A stretch of 64,000 bases of DNA from an uncultured Acetatifactor sp. GTDB taxonomy: Bacteria; Bacillota; Clostridia; Lachnospirales; Lachnospiraceae. The notes below the pieces were generated by a model. That model saw only the letters and a list, made by a program, of their open reading frames with translations, did no database searches and had not been told where the DNA came from. The translations under genes were made by a program, and so were the position numbers. The stretch is taken from positions 1 to 64,000 of the forward strand of contig CAJUSI010000006.1 in the NCBI GenBank assembly GCA_910589035.1, given 5' to 3'. This document shows, piece by piece, positions 33,915 to 42,883 of the stretch (the first letter of the stretch is position 1; each line of letters opens with the position of its first letter).

Positions 33915-35738
33915 TCATCCCTCCTCATACCATTCGGCCTGCCGACGGAAGAAATCGGCGTAAATTCCGTCTTTTCGCAGCAGTTCCTCATGGGTGCCCA
34001 CCTCCGCAAGGCATCCCTCTTCCAGTACGAAAATCCGGTCTGCCATGCGCGCAAAACCAATGCGGTGGCTGATCAGAATGGAGGTCCGTCCCCTGGTCTT
34101 CTCCCGGATATTCTGGAACTGTTCCAACTCGGCGATGGGATCCAGGGCGGCCGCCGGCTCGTCGAAGATAAGGATATCCTTCTCGCTCATATGCGTGCGG
34201 GAAATGGCGATTTTCTGCTGCTCTCCCCCGGACATGTTCACCCCCGTCTTTTTCACGTCCTTTTTCAGAAACTGCTCCAGCCCGTCCGGACATTTTCTCA
34301 GAAGGGCGGCCGCCCCTCCCATATCCAGCGCTTTCAGAATCCGCCCGTCCTCCTTCAGATATTTCAGATTGCCGAAGCCCACATTCTCCCGGAGGGACAG
34401 GTGATAGAGATAAAAATTCTGGAAAAACATACCGATCTCATGGTTAATGCTCCCCTCCGGGTATTCCTCATAATTTTTCCCGTAGAAACGCAGTTCTCCC
34501 CGATCCGGACGGTACAGGTCGATCAGCAGCTTTACCAGTGTGGATTTGCCGCTGCCGTTTGCGCCCACCAGGGCAATAGTCTCCCCTTTTCTGATCTGAA
34601 AATTCAGCCCGTGCAGGACCTCCCTCCTTCCGTCGTAGGAGAAATGAAGATCCCTGGCTTCAAACACCACATCCGAGCACCGGCGCTGGCGGGAAATGGT
34701 CTCCGCAATGGCCTCCCGGTCCAGCCGCCTGTCCTCCTGCAGGGGCGCCCCGATGAGGAATCGGCGCTGCTGCCTCAGCGCATCCAGTCCCCGCAGCGCT
34801 TCAAAGTAAGCGGCAGAAAAAGCTTTGTTCACATCGGCCAGACTTTCCCCCAGCAGATAGAGCATGAGAAACACATCCGCCGACAGGCTCCCAGCCGCCA
34901 CCCTGGGTACGGCAAAAGCAGCCATGCCCAATATGGACAGGTAAATGCATGCCGCCACAAAGACCGACAGGAAATGCCGTCTCATATCGTATTTCCTGTC
35001 AAACTGCATAACTTCCTGATAAGCTTCCTTCCACTTTCTCAAGAGCTGCGGCTGTGTGTGATAAATACGCATTTCCCTGGCAGCTCCGGGATTCCTCGCT
35101 TCCGCGCTGTAATAATCCGATTGGGCACGCAGAGCTGTGTGCTTCAGCGTGTCCAACACAAAACGGGAAGAAAGCCTGCGATTCAGGGTCACGGTCAAAA
35201 GGAAGCATCCGGCCGCAGTCAGCCCCACCGGAAGAGAAACCGATAAGGCCACCCCGATCAAAGACAGCGCCGTAATACATTTCATCACCGTAATACAGCC
35301 ATAGCTCATCAAATCCGTCAGTCCGCCGCTGCGGTAAAGGCAATAACGGTAATCCTCATAAAATTTCTTATCCATCAGAGTCTTGATGTCCGTCTTCTGA
35401 ATGCGGTCAGCCATATACTCCTGCATGCCGAAATAATAATTGTCATACATCTGCACATAGAGGAATTCTCCGTTAATCCGCCGGGATAAGCCGATAAGAA
35501 CCAGCAGAATTCCCAACGCCAGCAATACCGGCACTATATCCCCAAAGCTGCCCTGTCCCACAGCCAGATAATCCGACAGCACCGCCACGGCGCGCCGATT
35601 GCAGGCCAGGGACGCCGAAGGAAGCAGCGCCAGCAGAATCCCGAAGAAAATCCAGAACAGGAAAAACTTCTGGCTGATGTGATAGGCCAGCCGGACAGCC
35701 CAGAGCAGCACGGCCATATTCTCTTTCTGTTTTTTCAT
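33915..35738 (-). CDS. ABC exporter half-transporter (membrane + ATPase), A subunit
   Basis: A 607-residue partner. Membrane domain about residues 15-310, ATPase domain from about 365: Walker A GANGSGKST, Q-loop MFFQNF, signature MSGGEQQ, Walker B ILIFDEPAAALDP. The usual DEPT is DEPA here. The catalytic Glu is present, so the site may still be active. GGAGGGGGACAACAC precedes the ATG at 35738. The 136 bp between it and the LytTR gene is an extreme pyrimidine tract (purine on the coding strand). Confidence 0.88.
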   Translation of the reverse strand: MKKQKENMAVLLWAVRLAYHISQKFFLFWIFFGILLALLPSASLACNRRAVAVLSDYLAVGQGSFGDIVPVLLALGILLVLIGLSRRINGEFLYVQMYDNYYFGMQEYMADRIQKTDIKTLMDKKFYEDYRYCLYRSGGLTDLMSYGCITVMKCITALSLIGVALSVSLPVGLTAAGCFLLTVTLNRRLSSRFVLDTLKHTALRAQSDYYSAEARNPGAAREMRIYHTQPQLLRKWKEAYQEVMQFDRKYDMRRHFLSVFVAACIYLSILGMAAFAVPRVAAGSLSADVFLMLYLLGESLADVNKAFSAAYFEALRGLDALRQQRRFLIGAPLQEDRRLDREAIAETISRQRRCSDVVFEARDLHFSYDGRREVLHGLNFQIRKGETIALVGANGSGKSTLVKLLIDLYRPDRGELRFYGKNYEEYPEGSINHEIGMFFQNFYLYHLSLRENVGFGNLKYLKEDGRILKALDMGGAAALLRKCPDGLEQFLKKDVKKTGVNMSGGEQQKIAISRTHMSEKDILIFDEPAAALDPIAELEQFQNIREKTRGRTSILISHRIGFARMADRIFVLEEGCLAEVGTHEELLRKDGIYADFFRRQAEWYEEG

Positions 35739-35874
35739 GTGTTGTCCCCCTCCTCCCGGTTTTGTTGGTTCTCCTGGTTTCTTTGGCCCTCTTCATTTCT
35801 TTGGTTCTTTTCGTTCTTCTCAGTCTCAAAATCTTTTGTTCTTTTCATTTAACTATTTCTTTCGGTTTTGTGAT

Positions 35875-36726
35875 TTACTCTTTTGCGCCTTTGGGTTCTT
35901 TTGCATCTTTGGGTTCTTTTGCATCTTTGGGTTCTTTTACATCTTTGAGTTCTTTCGTTCCTTCCATTTCTTCCGCTTTTTTCTCCTCCTGTCTCTCATT
36001 CATCCGGAATGGATTTGCCTGAAACGAAAAACCGTATTTTTTAATCTGCTCCAGGACATAGCTCCGCCGGGAACGGCTCACAGGAAGCCTTGTGCCGTCC
36101 GTCATGGTCAGCGTCATGCCCTCCAGCTTCCGGAAATAGCGTAGATTGACCAGATAGGCAGCATGGCATCGCACCAGGGAAGTCCCTGCAAAAAGCGCCT
36201 CGTGCTGCTTCATCTGGCGGTAGCTTGTAATATTCTCCTCCCGGGTGTGGATCAGGGTATGCTTTTTATCTGTCTCGATGTAAAGAATATGGTGCAGATA
36301 TATCTTATAGACGCCGGTTTTATTTTCCTCCAGAAACCAGCGCGCCTCCACACTGCTTTTCTTCTCCAGCACATGACTGATCTCTCTGCAGAATTTGGCA
36401 TAGCTCAAAGGCTTCAGAAGATAATTATTCACTCCTGCCTCATAAGCCTCCAATACATAATTCAAAACGGTTGTCAGAAAGACAATGCGCACCCCCGCAT
36501 CCTGCTGCCTGATCCGCTCCGCCACCGCCAGACCGTTCATTTTCCGAAAAGGAATCTCCAGGAAAATCAGGTCCAGCTCCAGCATATAATTTCTCAAAAG
36601 CTTTTCGCCGGTGCTGTAGCACAGAAGCTGCACTCCGTTCCCGGTCTCCAGGTGATACCGCTCCGCAAACTCTGTCAGGAGACTTCGCACCGCCGTCTCC
36701 GAGTCGCAGATACCGATTACAAGCAT
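35875..36726 (-). CDS. LytTR response regulator with degenerate receiver and repeat tail
   Basis: A 283-residue protein: receiver domain (1-120) and LytTR DNA-binding domain (about 130-235, HHILYIETDKKHTLIHTREE, SLVRCHAAYLVNLRYF). In the receiver the phospho-acceptor position reads LIFLEIPF, with Glu57 in place of Asp; the acidic pair is Asp8-Ser9 rather than Asp-Asp, while Lys105 (LLKP) is kept. An Asp-to-Glu change often mimics constitutive phosphorylation. The C-terminus ends in a hydrophilic tail of KEPKDA units encoded by 18-bp tandem repeats (35880-35960). No kinase gene is adjacent. The ABC exporter genes follow directly. Confidence 0.85.
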   Translation of the reverse strand: MLVIGICDSETAVRSLLTEFAERYHLETGNGVQLLCYSTGEKLLRNYMLELDLIFLEIPFRKMNGLAVAERIRQQDAGVRIVFLTTVLNYVLEAYEAGVNNYLLKPLSYAKFCREISHVLEKKSSVEARWFLEENKTGVYKIYLHHILYIETDKKHTLIHTREENITSYRQMKQHEALFAGTSLVRCHAAYLVNLRYFRKLEGMTLTMTDGTRLPVSRSRRSYVLEQIKKYGFSFQANPFRMNERQEEKKAEEMEGTKELKDVKEPKDAKEPKDAKEPKGAKE

Positions 36727-36907
36727 TGTGGAAGACCTCCTTCCCGTGACAGCTTTCGTCCAGGCGCTTTGCGTAAAAGCTCCGTTTCAGCGCTTCCTGT
36801 GAAAGCCGTTTTCAGCCATAGGATTGACGCTTTGCAGAAAAATATTATCCTATATGGATGGACAGACCATAAAGTCTTCCATCATGACGTCTTATCCAAC
36901 GGTATAT

Positions 36908-37012
36908 AAAAGGGGCTGTGAAAAAAGTCCGTCCTGCGATTCCAAAGACAACGGTTTTGGACCACATTTCGTTGTCCAATACAGAAAACTGTGACTTTTT
37001 TCACACCCCTTT
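36908..37012 (-). terminator. Long hairpin, same repeat family as at 28377
   Basis: AAAGGGGCTGTGAAAAAAGT on the left pairs with ACTTTTTTCACACCCCTTT on the right. Inside, GACAACG (36947-36953) pairs with CGTTGTC (36970-36976). On the minus strand it ends in TTTTATAT, so it would terminate the sigma/anti-sigma operon. The rest of 36727-37244 holds no convincing gene; a 150-residue frame there is an alternative reading of the anti-sigma repeats plus a short tail. Confidence 0.7.
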
Positions 37013-37244
37013 CCTATAAGATAAATTTAGTATAAGGATTCAATAAAGATATGTAAAGACCAATGGATTAATTGGATGGTCAGAAGGGATAATTGGGTAA
37101 AATGAGGCTCCCCTTTTCTTCCGATATTTCCGGGCAGAGGCATCATTGACTATGCTTAGGCACTTAACAATGAAATCTTGCGCAAAATGGCAAAATTTTA
37201 GTTCAGGCTTATCCAGGTTAGGTTCCATAGGATCACCGGGCGGG

Positions 37245-38261
37245 TCACTGTCCGTTTCTCCGCCCGTTTCCTCTGTTACCGCTTCCGGATCCTTGGGACC
37301 CGTTTCCTCTGTTTCCCTGGCCTGTCTCTCCGCCGCTTCCGGGGCATTGGATCCCATTGCCTCCGTTTCCTCTGTTACCGCTTCCGGAGCCCTGGGACCC
37401 GTTTCCTCCGTTTCCCTGGCCTGTCCCTCCGCCGCTTCCGGGGCATTGGATCCCGTTACCTCCGTTACCGCTTCCGAAGCCCTGAGACCCATTGCCTCTG
37501 TTTCCTCTGTTACCGCTTCCGGAGCCCTGGGACCCGTTTCCTCCGTTTCCCTGGCCTGTCCCTCCGTTTCCGCTTCCGGAAATGTCCTCCTTATTTCCGG
37601 TTGACAGAATCGCGATCAGATCCCGGATTTCTCTCATGGTCATACCCTGCACCATTTCGGGCGTTATCTCCGGATCCAGGCTGCGCACTTCCAGAAACGC
37701 CCTGTATTTTCCATAGGAAAGCCCCATTTCGCGTGCCGCGGCGACCTCCTCCGGCGGCGCGAAATAGCAATACATATTTCCCTGTTCTGCTGTACAGGCT
37801 TCGATTTCCGAAAGTATTCTGAAGGACTGGGTTCCCTCCGGTCCTGTGACGGTAATCGTCATGATTTCATTCCCGGCAAGCAGTACCATGATTTTGTCAT
37901 GGTCCAATATCCGTTCCAGAGCGTCTTCGCAGCTCCTGTATTTTATATCAAGCTCTTTTGTAAGATCCTGCCCGTCCTCATTCAGTCCCTTCACGGAAAT
38001 CACCCTGTCAAACCGATTGACGCCCAATTCTATGGAAGGATTTATATCAATGCCGATCTCCGCCGTGGGTGTAAAATAAAGCCAATGTCCTCCCAGCAGG
38101 CACAAAAACAGGCATGCGCACGCATAAAGGTACCATCTCACTTTTACTGCTTTTGTTCCGGCATACCCCTGCGTTTTCCTTGCAAGAAACGCTCTGGTGC
38201 TATCCTTTAACTGTTCCTCCGCCCTGACTTGGCTGAGGGCGCCTTTCAGCTTATTCTTCAT
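37245..38261 (-). CDS. RsgI-type anti-sigma factor with Gly/Asn-rich repeat tail
   Basis: A 338-residue membrane protein. Residues 1-43 are cytoplasmic; the membrane span is about 44-62 (YLYACACLFLCLLGGHWLYF). The outside part opens with TPTAEIGIDINPSIELGVNR, the hallmark of RsgI-like proteins. The last ~115 residues are low-complexity repeats of NGSQGSGSGNRGNGG type, from DNA repeats of about 48 bp. RsgI proteins hold a sigma factor at the membrane until an outside signal triggers release, usually through a carbohydrate-binding C-terminus, which is replaced here by the repeat tail. The start overlaps the sigma gene by 11 bp. Confidence 0.8.
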   Translation of the reverse strand: MKNKLKGALSQVRAEEQLKDSTRAFLARKTQGYAGTKAVKVRWYLYACACLFLCLLGGHWLYFTPTAEIGIDINPSIELGVNRFDRVISVKGLNEDGQDLTKELDIKYRSCEDALERILDHDKIMVLLAGNEIMTITVTGPEGTQSFRILSEIEACTAEQGNMYCYFAPPEEVAAAREMGLSYGKYRAFLEVRSLDPEITPEMVQGMTMREIRDLIAILSTGNKEDISGSGNGGTGQGNGGNGSQGSGSGNRGNRGNGSQGFGSGNGGNGIQCPGSGGGTGQGNGGNGSQGSGSGNRGNGGNGIQCPGSGGETGQGNRGNGSQGSGSGNRGNGRRNGQ

Positions 38262-38736
38262 ATTCGTCACCCCCAAGCTTTTCTCTGAGCATCTTCCTGG
38301 AACGAGTCAGAAGCGTATACACGGTGTTTTCGTTCCTGTCTAAAATACGGCTGATCTGCGGAGCGGTATAGTCTTCAAAATAGTGAAGATAAACCACGTC
38401 CCTGTATTTCTGAGGAAGCGATAACACCGCCTCTAAGACCTCTCTGTGGTCCGGCCCCAGCTTCGATGGCTGTTCCAGCACTTCTTCCAGCGATACGGTA
38501 CGACTGCGGAAAAAGCTTTTCAGCAAATCCTTGCAGGCATTGATGGTCACACGAATGAACCATGCCTTCTCATGCTCCTCACTTTCAAAAGAAACGGAAC
38601 TAAGGACATACTTCAAAAATACTGTTTGAAATATGTCCTCCGTATCGGCATAATTCTTCAGATGTACCATACAGAGCCTCCGAACGGTATCGGAATATCT
38701 TTCAATGGCTCTGTTTGCCTCCTGCTCGCTTCGCAT
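38251..38736 (-). CDS. ECF-type RNA polymerase sigma factor
   Basis: A 161-residue sigma-70 family protein with region 2 (YADTEDIFQTVFLKYVLSSV, AWFIRVTINACKDLLKSFFR) and region 4 (LPQKYRDVVYLHYFEDYTAP, QISRILDRNENTVYTLLTRS). It lacks regions 1 and 3, so it is ECF class, not the larger SigI that usually pairs with RsgI. The overlapping anti-sigma gene downstream and the DxDGDG-repeat gene 14 bp upstream make a three-gene operon, probably self-activated. Confidence 0.92.
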   Translation of the reverse strand: MRSEQEANRAIERYSDTVRRLCMVHLKNYADTEDIFQTVFLKYVLSSVSFESEEHEKAWFIRVTINACKDLLKSFFRSRTVSLEEVLEQPSKLGPDHREVLEAVLSLPQKYRDVVYLHYFEDYTAPQISRILDRNENTVYTLLTRSRKMLREKLGGDEYEE

Positions 38737-38750
38737 AATCCATCCCTTTA

Positions 38751-39407
38751 TTATCTCCTGCGTCCGCGGCCAAAACCGTTTCCACGTCCTCCTGATTGGC
38801 CGGCGTAATTATCGCAGACTCCGTCTCCGTCCTCATCCACATAATTTCCGCCGTGGCCGTTTCCGTGCATTCCTCCACCGCCGGTTCCTGCGTAATTGTC
38901 GCAGACTCCGTCTCCGTCCTCATCTACATAATTTCCGCCGTGGCCGTTTCCGTGCATTCCTCCGCCGCCGGTTCCGGGCGTTCCTCCTCCGACGTTTCCC
39001 GCGTAATTGTCGCAGACTCCGTCTCCGTCTTCATCCACATAATTTCCGCCACCGGTTCCGAGCGTTCCGTCTCCTACGACGTTTCCTGCATAATTATCGC
39101 AGACTCCGTCTCCGTCCTCATCCACATAATTTCCGCCGGTTCCGGGCATCCCGTCTTCGCCGACGTTTCCCGCGTAATTATCGTCGATATAACAGCTTGC
39201 CGTCCCTGATTCACCATCAGTATAACAGCTTGCCGCCCCTGATTCACCATCAATATAACGGCCTGCCGTCCCCAAATTATCGCATATGCCATCTCCGTCC
39301 CTGTCAGCATAATTACGTCCGTTTCCCAGTCCTGCAGCCAATACGCTCACGGCTGCGCCTACCCATACTGCCGCTGCTGTCAATATGCAGATCCCTGTTT
39401 TCTTCAT
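38751..39407 (-). CDS. Secreted protein with tandem DxDGDG calcium-binding-like repeats
   Basis: A 218-residue exported protein. Signal peptide to about residue 28 (ILTAAAVWVGAAVSVLAAG). It then carries six acidic loops of the form NYVDEDGDGVCDNYAG (first variant NYADRDGDGICDN), spaced by Gly-rich linkers GGGMHGNGHGG, and ends in a basic RGNGFGRGRRR. The D-x-D-G-D-G-x-C-D loop resembles EF-hand, dockerin and thrombospondin type 3 calcium loops, with one Cys per loop. The ATG at 39407 follows GGAGGAATC. DNA repeats of 75-80 bp encode the units, so copy number may vary. It is the first gene of the sigma/anti-sigma operon. Confidence 0.75.
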   Translation of the reverse strand: MKKTGICILTAAAVWVGAAVSVLAAGLGNGRNYADRDGDGICDNLGTAGRYIDGESGAASCYTDGESGTASCYIDDNYAGNVGEDGMPGTGGNYVDEDGDGVCDNYAGNVVGDGTLGTGGGNYVDEDGDGVCDNYAGNVGGGTPGTGGGGMHGNGHGGNYVDEDGDGVCDNYAGTGGGGMHGNGHGGNYVDEDGDGVCDNYAGQSGGRGNGFGRGRRR

Positions 39408-40134
39408 AATGATTCCTCCGTCAATGGAATGATAGCCGTTTCCGACTTCACTGTTAATACGATTGAACCTGGAAAATCCATTCATAAAATAAAAAGAATT
39501 TCTCCCTTTTAAAAAAATTATCTCTACTGCTTGATATTTTAAGTATAATATATATTTACGTATAATTGCTGAATTTACACTCATCTGGCAATTCTTATAA
39601 CCGGAAATTGAAAACCATAAAATTATGAGCGATTATTTCTCTGCACAGGTTATCAATTGCCCGCGGGAATAAAATCCTCCAAAAACCTTGAAAACAATGG
39701 ATTTGCCGCAATGTGTTCCCCTTATTCCTTTATATGATTTCACACAAGTTTACTCTTTCCCCAACTACTCATAAGGACAAACCCAATGACAAGAAAATCT
39801 GATCAAAGGATATAACGGAGTGTAACAATCGGAAAACTGCCACATGTGAGAATATATTATAATGGAAGATTTTTTAATGGACAAGTATGTTCTTGCGATA
39901 TTTAAATATATTTAAAAAATACCGCAAAACTACATACGCAACGCCTCTCACAGACAGCAGGGCGGCCGGCAATAATCTCTTTTTCCTTCTTGACTTTTAG
40001 TGCATCTTTGATTATAATTAAATCAAGTGATCTAAAACAGCTGATTTAAAACGCAGGATTTAAAAAGTCCAGCTAAGAAATGTGGAGTGTTTATAAGAAA
40101 AACTCTTTGCGACTATAGAAAGGAGAATCAGAGT
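39408..40134. promoter_or_regulatory. Gene-free divergent region with tetR promoter
   Basis: No gene was found in these 727 bp. The right end carries a clear sigma-A promoter for the TetR operon: TTGACT (39990-39995), 17 bp, TATAAT (40013-40018). The left end must hold the minus-strand promoter of the DxDGDG/sigma/anti-sigma operon, where an ECF-type site would be expected, but I cannot assign it. The remainder is AT-rich with no strong palindrome. Confidence 0.7.
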
Positions 40135-40716
40135 TTGCCGCCGAAAGCAAAGTTTACAAAAGCAGAGATTATTGAAGCCGCATTAAATATTGTCCGGACA
40201 GACGGATATGAAGCCCTGACTTCCAGAGCCTTGGGAGCATACCTGGCCAGCTCGACAAGGCCGATTTTTACGGTATTCAAAAATATGGAAGAAGTCCAGC
40301 AGGCTATGACCCAGGCTGCCAAAACTTTGTATAAAGAATACGTGGAGAAAGGCTTGGCAGAGGAACACCCTTTCAAAGGCGTGGGCACCCAATATATTCT
40401 TTTCTCTGTCAAGGAGCCCAAACTTTTCCAGCTCCTCTTTATGACGGAGCAGAAACAGATTCCCGACTTATCCGGGGTGCTTCCGCTGATAGATGAAAGC
40501 TATGAGCAGATCCTGCTGTCCATCCAGGATGATTACAAAATCAGCAGGCCATCTGCGCAAAAACTCTATCACCATCTATGGATATATACCCACGGAATCG
40601 CATCCCTCTGCGCCACAAAAATGTGCCGCTTCACAGACCAGGAAATCAGTACCATGATGACTGAGATTTTTATAAGCATTTTAAAACAAGTAAAGGAAGA
40701 TGAAAAGAATGATTAA
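40135..40716 (+). CDS. TetR/AcrR-family regulator
   Basis: A 193-residue regulator. N-terminal HTH: FTKAEIIEAALNIVRTDGYE, then ALTSRALGAYLASSTRPIFT. A C-terminal helical ligand domain follows. The start is TTG at 40135 with AGGAGA 9 bases before it; an earlier GTG at 40087 has no such site. Its 3' end overlaps the ABC ATPase gene by 17 bp, so it very likely controls the transporter. Confidence 0.9.
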   Translation: MPPKAKFTKAEIIEAALNIVRTDGYEALTSRALGAYLASSTRPIFTVFKNMEEVQQAMTQAAKTLYKEYVEKGLAEEHPFKGVGTQYILFSVKEPKLFQLLFMTEQKQIPDLSGVLPLIDESYEQILLSIQDDYKISRPSAQKLYHHLWIYTHGIASLCATKMCRFTDQEISTMMTEIFISILKQVKEDEKND

Positions 40717-41401
40717 AGCGAAAGACATCATAAAATCCTACGGAAACGGAGAAAGCCGGTTTCAAGTGTTAAAGGGCATCAGCCTTGATATTGAGGATAA
40801 CGACTTTGTAGTCATCCTCGGCGCGTCAGGTTCAGGCAAGTCCACTTTTCTGAATGTAATCTCAGGTCTTGAACGCCCCGACAACGGGAAAGTGTCCTAT
40901 GACGGGAAGGAGATTACAGCCCTTTCTGATAAGGAAATAACTGCATTTCGCAAGGAAAATGTGGGATTTATTTTCCAGCAATATTATCTGCTGCCCAACA
41001 TGAACGTGGATAAAAACGTGAAAATGGGCGCCGACTTAGCAGGCAACAAAGACTATAAAACCGTCATTGAGGCAGTGGGATTGGGAGAAAAAAGGCAGAA
41101 ATATCCCAGCGAACTTTCAGGCGGCGAACAGCAGAGAGTATCCATTGCAAGAGCCTTGGCAAAGAGACCGAAAGTCCTATTTCTCGACGAACCCACAGGC
41201 GCATTGGACGAACAGACCGGGCGGCAGATTCTCGACTATATCTGTAGACTTCAAAAGGAATATGATTTCACGATCATAATGGTGACACACAACCTGAATA
41301 TCGCGGAAATGGCTGACACGGTCATAAAAATGAACAGCGGAAAAATATCTGAAATCTATACAAATACAACGAAAAAGACCGCTTACGAGATTGGATGGTG
41401 A
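40700..41401 (+). CDS. ABC transporter ATPase (LolD/MacB-type)
   Basis: A 233-residue ATPase with Walker A GASGSGKST (41-49), Q-loop FIFQQYYLLP, signature LSGGEQQR, Walker B VLFLDEPTGALD and H-loop VTHN. This subclass partners with FtsX-like permeases to extrude peptides, lipids or antibiotics. It begins inside the tetR end; a second ATG at 40709 could be the real start. The permease begins 4 bp after its stop. A rearranged partial copy lies at 28117-28345. Confidence 0.92.
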   Translation: MKRMIKAKDIIKSYGNGESRFQVLKGISLDIEDNDFVVILGASGSGKSTFLNVISGLERPDNGKVSYDGKEITALSDKEITAFRKENVGFIFQQYYLLPNMNVDKNVKMGADLAGNKDYKTVIEAVGLGEKRQKYPSELSGGEQQRVSIARALAKRPKVLFLDEPTGALDEQTGRQILDYICRLQKEYDFTIIMVTHNLNIAEMADTVIKMNSGKISEIYTNTTKKTAYEIGW

Positions 41402-41405
41402 CGAT

Positions 41406-42554
41406 ATGCTCATTGGAATAAAAAATGCTTCAAAACTCATCGGCCTTTCCATTATCGCCTGCTGCGCCGTGCTTATATGTACCATGTTCGTGAATTTTTA
41501 TTGTGATGTCCGCCTGATCGAGAGCGAGATAACATCCGAACCTGCAATGATTTTTTATAATGCCCAGGTTTCTACCGCAAAAGTCGTCTGCCTGGTAAGC
41601 GGCGGATGCCTGCTTTTAACTGCGGTTGTCATGCTGCTGTTTTATATCAAACACTATATCGACACCCACAGGAAGGAGCTTGGGATATTGAAGGCATTGG
41701 GATATTCAAATCTCAAAATTGCAAAAAGCTTCTGGGTATTCGGAACCAGCACTTTCATCGGAACCGCAATCGGATATGCTGGCGCGTTTGTCATCATGCC
41801 CTGGTTTTACGCCCTGCAGAATGAAGATAAAATGCTTCCCGAGCTGACTATCCATTTTTATCCGGGCATTTTATTCTGTTTCGTGGCATTGCCCACGGTG
41901 TGTTTTTCGGCGCTTTCGGTTTATTACGCCTGGCACAAATTAAAAAAGCCTGTGCTGCTGCTTTTGAAAGACAACCTGCAGACTGCTTCCAAAACGCCGA
42001 ATCACAGAACCGAAAAAAACAAAGAAGTATCCTTCGTGGCGGACTTGAAAAGGAATACCCTGAAATCGAAAAAGGCCCTTGTATTCTTCATCATTTTTGC
42101 TTCATTTTGTTTTTCATCTATGACACAGATGTCGTTCAGTATGAAAGATTTGGCAAGTGAAATGATGGGCGTGATGATGCTGGCCATCGGGCTTATATTG
42201 GCCTTTACAACGCTGTTCCTCGCCATCACTACCGTCATCAACGGGAACACAAAAACCATTGCCATGATGCGGGTGTTCGGCTATTCGCAGAAAGAATGCT
42301 GCAGGGCGATTTTAGGCGGATACAGGCCGCTGTCTTATCTTGGTTTTATACTGGGAACAGGATATCAGTACGGATTGCTGCGGCTTATGGTGGACATCGT
42401 ATTTAAGGATATGGGAAGCGTACCGGCATATGAATTTGATGTTCCCATGATGCTTGTTTCACTTGTTTGCTTTATCACAATTTATGAAATTCTCATGTAT
42501 GTGTATTCCGAAAAAATCAAGAAGATTTCTATTAAGGAAATCATGATTGAGTGA
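41406..42554 (+). CDS. FtsX-like ABC transporter permease
   Basis: A 382-residue membrane protein made of two FtsX-type halves. Each has the cytoplasmic motif following a span: HRKELGILKALGYSNLKIAK and NGNTKTIAMMRVFGYSQKEC. Eight or so spans are predicted. It is short for this class, which often has a large outside domain (650-850 aa), so this is a compact form or a truncated one. The ATG at 41406 is used. It ends in a terminator at 42557-42580. Confidence 0.85.
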   Translation: MLIGIKNASKLIGLSIIACCAVLICTMFVNFYCDVRLIESEITSEPAMIFYNAQVSTAKVVCLVSGGCLLLTAVVMLLFYIKHYIDTHRKELGILKALGYSNLKIAKSFWVFGTSTFIGTAIGYAGAFVIMPWFYALQNEDKMLPELTIHFYPGILFCFVALPTVCFSALSVYYAWHKLKKPVLLLLKDNLQTASKTPNHRTEKNKEVSFVADLKRNTLKSKKALVFFIIFASFCFSSMTQMSFSMKDLASEMMGVMMLAIGLILAFTTLFLAITTVINGNTKTIAMMRVFGYSQKECCRAILGGYRPLSYLGFILGTGYQYGLLRLMVDIVFKDMGSVPAYEFDVPMMLVSLVCFITIYEILMYVYSEKIKKISIKEIMIE

Positions 42555-42556
42555 CA

Positions 42557-42580
42557 GGGGGGCATATCATCTGCCCCCTT
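42557..42580 (+). terminator. Hairpin after the FtsX-like permease
   Basis: GGGGGCA and TGCCCCC enclose 7 bases, starting directly after the permease stop. Only a short T-run follows, and it separates convergent genes. Confidence 0.65.
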
Positions 42581-42603
42581 CGATTTGATAAAGGGAACCC
42601 CGT

Positions 42604-42883
42604 CTATACATCAGCTTCGAATTTATAAGAAACTGCAATAATGTTGTAAACATCATCGTATGTAAACAGCCGATAATGCTGATAGATATCTTTGTCAAAG
42701 TCCTCTCGCACTGGCAAGGACTCTAACCAGGAACTGTTCTCAACCAGATCGAAGGAACTGTGGTCCAAATGCCCCAGCTCAGCCATATTTTCATAGGTGT
42801 CGAGTTCGCAGGCAAAAAAGGCTAACACGCGTCCGCCCATTCAAAACGCCTAAACAGGTGTCTATTGCAATCGCTTTCTCCAT
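42604..42883 (-). pseudogene. Small gene following DUF2262, frameshifted
   Basis: An ATG at 42883 with AGGAGGAAC upstream starts MEKAIAIDTCLGVLNGR but then runs to a stop at 42791. One base out of frame, from 42840, a 78-residue reading continues (ACELDTYENMAELGHLDHSS ... TYDDVYNIIAVSYKFEADV) with coding character. Together they look like one ~93-residue protein broken by a single-base change, close to the edge of the 92-bp repeat. No family is recognised. Confidence 0.55.

Noticed and set aside
33210..35246. Plus-strand frame of 678 codons
   Set aside because: Antisense to the two ABC exporter genes, whose Walker motifs prove the minus strand.
37040..37492. 150-residue Glu/Ala/Thr-rich frame downstream of the anti-sigma gene
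   Set aside because: Most of it is the alternative frame of the anti-sigma DNA repeats. There is no RBS, and the C-terminal 60 residues have no recognised family.
38751..39170. CRISPR array reading of the evenly spaced repeats
   Set aside because: The repeats are in frame and translate to DxDGDG units behind a signal peptide; the intervals are repeated too, unlike spacers.
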